DNA of 64,000 nucleotides from Bretschneidera sinensis (lineage: Eukaryota; Streptophyta; Magnoliopsida; Brassicales; Akaniaceae): positions 72,354,817-72,418,816 of the forward strand of contig CM043701.1 in NCBI GenBank assembly GCA_023935145.1, read 5' to 3'. Below are positions 57,023 to 64,000 of the stretch, one piece after another; the stretch's first letter is position 1, and each line of letters begins with the position of its first letter. A program made the position numbers and the translations under genes. The notes under the pieces were generated by a model. It made no database searches, had not been told where the DNA came from, and worked only from the letters and a program-made list of their open reading frames with translations.

Positions 57023-58832
57023 TGTAGGATCTGACATTTCCATTTTACGTTTTTGTTGATAAATTATTCTAACTATTTGTTTCGTAAAATAAATTACTAA
57101 GCTGTGGTGTGTTATGTATCTAATTTCTTTTAAAATTTTGTTTGTCTTGCGAAGATATCTCTAAAAGAATAAAGGACCTTAAGGGTTGTTTTTTTATTTA
57201 TAAAAAGAACTAAGATTAAATAAAAGGGGTTGGTTGCAATTACAATTAAAATTTATAATGAGGGCTAGAGAGGTTTTTTGTTTCTTCTTATAGTAGTATA
57301 AATAACCTTTGGGAGAAACCAATCTCTTCATGTTGACTGGCCCCTCTCTCTTTTTCTAGAAATTTCTAGCTCCCTTTCCATACTTTTTTCTTCTTAAGCT
57401 TTTGGTTCAGTTTTGTGGAAAAGATTTAAGTAAGGGTTTCTTTCTTTCTCTTTATTTGTTCGTGATAGTTTATTTTGTGAAGTTTAAGTTCAAAGTTCTT
57501 CGATTTTGAAGCTTGGGTGAAAAGTTTGAAGAAATAGCTTTGTGAGTTTTCAAAACAAGTTTTTGACTTAGGTTTGAAGACTTAAAGACTTTTTGAAAAT
57601 TGGTTGTAGATAATGTAAAAGTTTGATTTAGAACCTTCTAAAAATGGTATTTTTAGAGGGTTAAGGGATTCAAGAGAAATTAAAAAGGTTTAAAGGCCAA
57701 AATGGGAAATTTTTTAGACTTTTCTGGGTTTCTGGGCACTGGACAGTCGACTGTGAAAGGGATGGACACTTTGGCTCTCGAGCATAGTCGATTGTGCAAT
57801 TAGATAGCCGACTGTGAAGAGGCAAAAAATCCAAGACCTTAACACAATCGACTGTGAAATTGGACAGTTGATTGTGCAACCCTATTTTTAGAATATTACA
57901 CCTTGAATTTCATATTTTCTTTAATTCTCAAGTTCTCGATTATAATTTAAATTGATTATATGATAATTGTAACTCCTTGATTGGATTGGTTGAAGTCTAA
58001 TTGTTTATGTTTGGACCATTGATCTTAAACTGACAAATCCTTAGGTTCAAGTGAAGATCATTCGAAAGGAAATGAAATAGTTTGGGATTAGATCTTAGTT
58101 CTTAATATGAGTGTCGCCTTAGTAAACATGACCACTTAAAATGAAGAAAATAAGTTAAGTACTTATAATGATATAATTGCAATAACAATTAAAGGTTATA
58201 CTATAAACTACAACTGAACTGAGAAATGAGTACATACTTATATGATTATTTATATGTATGTCTACTTGCGTGAGTTGATGATATACATTCTTGCATGATG
58301 AGGTTGAGATGATGTTGGTTGATGATTATAAAAGAGAGAAAGTTGTAGGCCTAAGTTGCATATCATATCGCATCAAGAATTTGCATGATTCATTTTAATG
58401 TGGGGGGTGTTAAGAGAGGTCGAGAACATCCGTCTAATGAGGGAGAGTGTTGGGTGAGGTCAAGAAATGAAAGTTAAAAGTGGCTAATTGTTGATGATGT
58501 TGTTATTGTGAATGTACTAGTACATGGGGAGACACCCCCTGATATTTTAGTTAGCCCAATGAGGGGCAAGGAACTTGAAATAAATAAAGATTGATTATTT
58601 AAATGAAGGATTAAACTTGCATAACATTGCACTACGTTATATTTCCATGTGTTGAATATAATACTTGTTTCATGATGAATTAATAGATAGAATTACCCAA
58701 TAAGAGGATGTGTTATAGATTGATGAATTACTAATTATTGGAATGTAACTTATAATAAGATAAATCGTTATATTTGAAATGAAACCTGTTGGCAAATGTG
58801 ATTACTCGTGGAACTTGTTAGCTTATACCTGT
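57023..58832 (+). repeat. 3' LTR of element G, truncated
   Basis: It starts TGTAGGATCTGAC and follows the 5' LTR to about the GTGATTACTCG segment (near 58800). About 400 bp of the right end is missing, replaced by Athila-type sequence. It also contains about 120 bp (58572-58700) that the 5' LTR lacks. Confidence 0.8.
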
Positions 58833-59659
58833 TGAGAGTCAGAAAATGCATCTTTATAGTGTTTATTTGTTAGCATTTAGAGTTGATTTAGGGCTGGATT
58901 ATACTAAATTTCCATAATTGCCCAACAGATCAGTCATTTTTGTGGATTAAACTGTATTGATTCAAGAAAAACTAGGAGATGAGCATATATGCTTGGAAAG
59001 ATCCGGATGTCCAGTTTTTGGAGAATTTTATGGTGTTTATGATTTACTCTTTGATTAAATAAGAAAGATTTGAATTCAAGTGACAGCTGTAATTTATGTT
59101 CTTCTTCTCTTAGATTTTCTTAATCTGATGATCGCATTCTTCTTCTCCATATAAGTCTAGTCAAGCTTTTCTTATGTCAAAGTTGTTAGATGCAATTGAT
59201 TTCGGTAGATCTATCTTATAGGTTTGTCCATTATTGCAGTATTATTATTGAAATATATTGTCGCTTCTTGATAATTTATAAGATAGATCTTATGTGTTTG
59301 AATTGGAATTAAGGAGTAATTTATGGCAATTACATTAGGGTATTTATGTGTTTTGATTGAATATTTACCAATTGCTTGTTTGGGATGTGAAACTAGTAAT
59401 TGAGATAAAACATTTGAGTCAAGATAGGAATAAGGCAACGAACTTAGGAAGGATTCCTAGAACCTTGTTATTTCTTTATTGAATTCTTCATCATATTTTC
59501 ACAATTCTCTTATATAATTTCATTCGTAAAATTCAGATTTTCTTATTTGAACTTTATCGTTTAGTGTTAAGGTTTACATTTTCTCTTATAGTTCACTTTC
59601 CTCGTGGGATCGACACCTCAACTATACACAATAATCGCGTGTTTGTTTGAACGTTATCA
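58833..59659 (+). repeat. LTR of element H
   Basis: It carries a block (58925-59037) that closely resembles 19734-19846 of the K LTR (shared CAGATCAGTCATTTTTGTGG and ATATGCTTGGAAAGATCCGG). The right end is TTATCA, before the primer site. The left start is not certain. Confidence 0.6.
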
Positions 59660-59664
59660 AATTT

Positions 59665-59682
59665 TGACGCAATTGCCAGGGA
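59665..59682 (+). other. Degraded primer-binding site of element H (tRNA-Asp type)
   Basis: TGACGCAATTGCCAGGGA matches TGGCGCCGTTGCCGGGGA at 14 of 18 positions. The exact form is present in element I. Confidence 0.7.
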
Positions 59683-59829
59683 ACTACGCTTAATTACAAG
59701 GAAGATTGTCAACTTTGAGACAAGATGGTAACATTGTTCTTTGCTCTTTGTTTTGATTTTCTGTTTATATTTTATTTTGTTTTCTTTATTCGTCTCCCCT
59801 TTAATTCCTTTGGTGTATGCGTAGACTTA

Positions 59830-60471
59830 GAGATAAGTGAGGTTGATTCATTAAAAGACCCGAAATAGAGTTACCTCTCCTTCTTTGTCCGATAGTAAAA
59901 GCATACCTAGATCAAATCATAGTGCACACCCAAACGAGAATTTAGAGAATTTTGTTAGCATGGCCAACAATAACAATGAGAATGTTGCTAGGACACTTAA
60001 GGACTACTTGCATCCTAGCCGAACGACCACACCATCTTGTATCATGTTCCCTCCTAATGTTCAACAACCTGAGTTTAAGCCGGGTATGATCCAGTTGCTA
60101 CCAACTTTCCATGGATTAGAGAATGTAAACCCCTATGTCCATATTAGGGAATTTTAGGAAGTAGTCGCAACCTTTCAAAGTAGGGTCAATATGTTAGACA
60201 CTGTCAAACTTAGGTTTTTCCCCTTTTCTCTTAAGAATAAGGCCATGGTTTGGTTGTACTCATTAAGGCCTAGGTCTATAGGTAGTTGGGATGAGATGAC
60301 ACAAGCCTTTTTCCAAAAGTATTTCCTAACCTATAAGACCAATATCCTCAAGAGACAAATCTCAAAATTTGCACAAAAAGAGAGTGAAACCTTATATCAA
60401 ATTTGGGAACGTTTCAAAGACCTTTTGAATTCTTGTCCACACCACGGGTATGAGAGTTGGTGGGTAGTTAG
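59830..60471 (+). pseudogene. Element H gag fragment (Athila type)
   Basis: The reading contains LENFVSMANNNNENVARTLK (59940), IQLLPTFHGLENVNPYVHI (60090), then the Retrotrans_gag core (LRFFPFSLKNKAMVWLYSL, 60210; FAQKESETLYQIWERFKDLL, 60366). One stop follows REF at 60155. It ends at CPHHGYESWW, where intact relatives continue. Gag would package element RNA. Confidence 0.8.
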
Positions 60472-61475
60472 TGTTGTGCAAAAATCTACCTAAATTAATA
60501 AGCAAATAATTGAACATTTTACTTGCAAGTGCACAAGGTCAACATAGTAGTACAGTGTGCAAGTGCGAGATCATTCCCATAGGGATTGGTAAATTTTGAT
60601 TTAAAATTAATTTTGCAATATAAAACGAGAGAAGAAAAAGTGAATTGATTCAATAATGGTAAAAGTGTAAGGCTTTGATATCCACCACTAATCATGTTTT
60701 CCCAACAAAATAGTGTGCCAATGCTTTAGTCACATTATGAATACCTAATGTTGTCAACCTAAAGGCATAATGTATACTCCTTAAGCTTATTTATTTTCCT
60801 AAGCAATGAGTTAGGCATGGTGTATACTCTAACTCTTTTCTTTCTTAAAGGATTTAGCATGGTGTATACTGAGTTGTTCTTTAAGAGAGCCTAATATCTG
60901 TGAAAATCGACAAACACACGGGACCTAGGGCATGTTATATACTCTTGGTTTCCCCATGTTGATTAACCCAAAAACCCAATGAGGATTTCTTTTGTTACTA
61001 TTATTAAACCCATGACTCAGTCATCCAAATTGATTTAATTAACTAATCCATACCACATGTATATGTTGATCAGGCAAACACATATGAGGAATTCAGGAAA
61101 ACATGCATTAATCAATTTAAGCATCATAATATAACTATCACAAAGAAAACAATATTTAATTATGGAAAAGCATAATCAGGGCTTCAATTGAGCCCTACTA
61201 GTAATTTAGTTACACATGAGTTTGATGTTAAACATCTTCATAAAATAAAATAAAGGAGAAGAATAAACTCAAAAATCCTTCCTACATGATCCGTCAATTT
61301 GTTTCCAAAATCTCTCTTCCAATCCCCCCTATTTCTGTGTTTACTGGCATATTTATAAAGTTTAGGAACTTTTGGAAACCCTAAAACTCATAAAACAAAA
61401 CCTACATTTATTTCCAAAATAGGAATAGTCATTTTACTATTCACTGTGTATACACTCGATCATGGACTGGTGCGC
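60472..61475 (-). repeat. Element L: inverted Athila-type LTR, truncated
   Basis: Read on the minus strand its end has the GGAATGATCTCGCACTTGCAC block, similar to ATTCGACCTCGCACTTGCAC at the ends of the K and I LTRs. It is cut at 61475, where the element I LTR begins. TGTATACT-type motifs recur near 60771, 60821, 60863 and 60929. A TATA-like TTATAAAG lies near 61350. Confidence 0.6.
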
Positions 61476-62714
61476 TGATGAGTCTTAAATATTGCATATT
61501 TATGCCCTTAAATTATATTTGTTAAGCTCTCAGTTTGTATTATTTCACTTTATTTTATGTATTTTTTGTGTTTCGTGTATTTTCATAGGTTTGTGGAGAA
61601 AATGAAGCATTTCGGGAGATGTCAAGCTTCAAGAGTAAAAGCTGAGGATGCCTAGTGCGATCGACCGCACAAGACATGCGATCGAGCGCACTTGCACTCA
61701 TGCGCACCTGCCTACGAACGAGTGCATGGTCAAAATCCCACATCAAAATCTTTGCAGTGCAGTGCACATGCGATTGTGCACACATGACATGCGAGCGAGC
61801 GCACATGCGATCGATCGCACCATTTTGCGATTGAGCACACTCGGGTAATATCCCATATCGAATCCGCAACCCATTGTGCTACGGGACTCCCCTTATAAAA
61901 GCACCATCTCACTTCATCATTTGGAGTGCAATCCTGGTGCCATTTGGTGCACTCCTGTGGACGTCTGCTAGCATTCTGGTGGATCCCGAAGGCTTTGCTA
62001 CCACAAGGGGAAGCGCCGCCCAACAGCGAGTGAAATTTCTCCTATGTATAGTCAGTTTTAATTTACTGTTTTTTTAGTTTAATGTTTAGTACTGTTATTG
62101 TGAACTTTAGTTTCATGATTATGAGTAGCTAAAATCTTCAACTAAGGTTGAAAATGAAGCCTCGCCGTTGTTTGGCATAAGATTTTCAGATTTGTTTATA
62201 CAGTTCTGATTTTTTTTAGTATAAATGTTCTGGTCAATTGTTTGAGTAAATTATTACGATTGATAGTTTTTAAATTGTTCTGTTGGATATTTTGTGTGTT
62301 TTATCTGATAGATACATCGAATCGTTTTTAATTAAATTGGATATCCTTTGTGATTTGTTAGAAGCAGATACATTGGATTGTTTTGGTTTAATTGAGATAT
62401 TTGTTGTGATTTGTTTAAAGTTGGATTCATGGAATGTTTTGATAGATTATTTTTATAGAACATGAAAATATATGCTTTACTTTGGTGGGGTGGATTCAGA
62501 AACCTTAGTGTTTTTATTATTAGTCTTTAAATCAATTTAGTTTAGTTTATAATTATTTTGCAAAAGACAATTCAAAACTTGGAACTAGGTTAAAATAGGC
62601 TTATTTTAGATAAAAAATATTTTCACAACGCAATTCCCTGTGGATTCGACCTCGCACTTGCACAACACTATATTGCAAATGACTCGTGCGCTTGCGAGTA
62701 ATTTAAAACTCACA
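61476..62714 (+). repeat. 5' LTR of element I (1239 bp)
   Basis: It runs from TGATGAGTC to ACTCACA. It has a palindrome cluster (61655-61850) with GCGATCGAGCGC and TGCGATCGATCGCA. It shares the TTCGACCTCGCACTTGCACA block and the GAAGCGCCGCCC block with the K LTR. Confidence 0.85.
61655..61850. repeat. Cluster of GCGATCG palindromes in element I LTR
   Basis: GTGCGATCGACCGCAC, TGCGATCGAGCGCAC and TGCGATCGATCGCA recur within 200 bp, upstream of the leader. This is the same arrangement as in the K LTRs. Confidence 0.8.
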
Positions 62715-62723
62715 AGAAGTTTT

Positions 62724-62741
62724 TGGCGCCGTTGCCGGGGA
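62724..62741 (+). other. Primer-binding site of element I (tRNA-Asp type)
   Basis: TGGCGCCGTTGCCGGGGA is the classic Athila-type primer-binding site, nine bases after the LTR end. Confidence 0.92.
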
Positions 62742-63001
62742 GTTGTTTTGTTTGTGAAATTTTTGTCTGAATTGGTTTTATTTTTTTACTAGTTAGTTAG
62801 CATTGTTTGTTTGATTTTTCTTTTTGGCAATTTTATTTTATTTTATTTGTTTCTATTTGCATTGTTCAATAAAAAAATATATATTTTTGCAAATTTTTGT
62901 TGGCTCATTTTGTGAGCAGTGTGTTTGTTGTTTGTGCATTAATTCTATTTTATTCTGTAGTTTCTTCTGGTTAGTTTATTTTAGTGCTTTTTGTGGGGTG
63001 T

Positions 63002-63252
63002 ATGCTTGGTCGGAGATCCCTGAATTTAGATTTGATACATTTAGATCCCGACTTAGAAAGAATTCTTAGGAGACAGAAAAGAGCACTAGTTGAAAGAGAG
63101 ACAGTTGAAATGAGAGAAAATTTTAGGAATGTAAATCATCCGGAACATGTAGAGCAACCTAGAGCTTGGAACGTGGACTCAACTACATCCCTTAGGGATT
63201 TGTTCGCACCCGTTGCGACTAACTCATCTTCTTGCATAGTGTTGCCTGATTA
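63002..63252 (+). pseudogene. Element I gag N-terminus
   Basis: The start codon at 63002 opens MLGRRSLNLDLIHLDPDLE, then ILRRQKRALVERE and TTSLRDLFAPVATNSSSCIV. This resembles the Athila-type gag leader. The frame is cut by the inverted LTR at about 63252. Confidence 0.75.
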
Positions 63253-64000
63253 CGCCCAAAGTATAACGCGGTTATTGTAGTACAGCTTTGGGGTGTCGAT
63301 TCCACAGAGAAACAAGTTAATTACAAAGAAGGTGTAAACTTTAACTCAAACGATAAAAGATTAAATGAGAGAATCTGAGTTATAAGCAAATTTTGTAAAT
63401 AGATTGAATAATATAAATAAGAAACAATAAGGTTCCAGAAATCATCTCTAGGTTCGTTGCTCTAATCTTAACTTGATTCAGTTGGTTTTATCTATATTGC
63501 AAGTTTCACATCCCAAACAGGCAATCAGAAAATATTCAATTAAAGCGCATTTATAAATCCTAATGTAATTGTTATGAAATTTTCTTTTACTTTCAAGCAC
63601 ACATGACCTAACTTATAAATTATCAAGAGACGACGATATCTAAATGACAATACCGTAGCAATGGACAAATCTATAAAAGAGATCTACCAGACTCAACCAC
63701 ACCCAAACAGGTACACATAAGAAAAGCATGACTGAACTTATATGGAAAAGAAGCATGCAATCACCGGAGTAATAATAAATATACTAATTAAATTAAGAAT
63801 AAAACATAAAATGTTTAACGAAAATAATTCCACTACAACTGAATTGAATAAAGAAAAATAAGAACAACTACACCTAGGGATTCATCCCTTTGCCTTGCTT
63901 GGAGACTAGCCAGCCATGGGGCTCATGCTTCCTTGAGTTACCTCCGGCCTCTCAACGATCATCCTCAACTTGCCCTCCAAATTGATACTTTGGGTTCCTC
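63253..64000 (-). repeat. Element J: inverted H-type LTR running off the window
   Basis: Read on the minus strand, the CTGTGGAATCGACACCCCAA and GAGATCTCTTTTATAGATTTGTCC segments resemble the end of the H LTR (GTGGGATCGACACCTCAAC; TAGATCTATCTTATAGGTTTG). The left end is its LTR terminus; the other end lies outside the window. Confidence 0.6.

Larger units (their letters stand above)
49632..58832 (+). mobile_element. Element G: Tekay-like Ty3/gypsy chromovirus
   Basis: It has long LTRs (2.3 kb), an exact tRNA-iMet primer-binding site, gag, protease, RT, RNase H, integrase, chromodomain tail and polypurine tract in order. The LTR end (CTCGGGATGAGTCGTTACA) and gag start (ATGTCACATGGAC) link it to element B. 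The first LTR base pair TG has become TA. The 3' LTR is truncated at about 58832. Stops and shifts are frequent. Confidence 0.87.
58833..60471 (+). mobile_element. Element H: Athila-type fragment (LTR and partial gag)
   Basis: An LTR region ends near 59659 and is followed by a degraded tRNA-Asp-type primer-binding site and an Athila-type gag. The element stops inside gag at about 60471, where an inverted LTR begins. The left boundary is set by the loss of element G similarity and is approximate. Confidence 0.7.
61476..63252 (+). mobile_element. Element I: Athila-type element, 5' LTR to gag start
   Basis: The LTR begins TGATGAGTCTTAAATATTGC and is followed by an exact tRNA-Asp-type primer-binding site and the N-terminus of gag. 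Gag is interrupted near 63252 by an inverted LTR (J), and any remainder lies beyond the window. The LTR is related to that of element K. Confidence 0.8.

Noticed and set aside
60760..60940. A CRISPR-like array of spaced repeats
   Set aside because: Repeats are short, imperfect and irregularly spaced, inside a plant retroelement LTR. CRISPR does not apply to this genome.

Overview
The window looks like nuclear DNA of a eudicot plant: AT-rich, intron-bearing, and dominated by plant-type LTR retrotransposons. The species cannot be named from the sequence. I recognise only three host genes: the last exon of an alpha/beta-hydrolase (ABHD18/DUF2048-like) gene (871-1020, +), a polygalacturonase-inhibiting protein gene (2526-3509, -), and an intact single-exon FTIP1-type MCTP gene (30104-32494, +). 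Most of the rest is a record of nested transposon insertions.

Region by region. 3854-19095 is a decayed Ty3/gypsy chromovirus (element A). A second one (B, 8457-18685, LTRs over 2 kb) is inserted in its pol, and B is itself interrupted by a solo LTR with a perfect GCGGT target-site duplication (12096-13007). 19590-26359 is an internally deleted Athila-like element (K) with two 1328-bp LTRs. Its layout is odd: the ATATA target duplication occurs three times and 140 bp of the 3' flank is also present inside the element. After about 3.5 kb without recognised genes comes the MCTP gene.

From 32807 a Ty1/copia element (C) begins. Its gag is split by a gypsy chromovirus (D, 33980-49156), which carries three further insertions: a minus-strand gypsy element with a GTTCT target duplication and no protease domain (E, 34707-39753), a CACTA transposon (F, 40043-43979), and a minus-strand solo LTR (46883-48764). 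F holds eleven consecutive exons, with introns, of a plasma-membrane H+-ATPase gene on the minus strand. It is a gene-capturing (Pack-CACTA-like) element, and the captured copy is dead: two stops, frameshifts, and a changed phosphorylation-site motif. 49632-58832 is another Tekay-like chromovirus (G). 58833-64000 is a pile of Athila-type pieces in both orientations (H, L, I, J).

All retroelement reading frames seen are broken by stops, frameshifts or deletions, so none looks autonomous. The most unusual structures are the CACTA element with its captured H+-ATPase exons, the duplicated flank in K, the in-frame loss of protease in E, and clusters of short GC-rich palindromes inside several LTRs. 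I found no RNA genes and no CRISPR array. All comparisons were made by eye without database searches.
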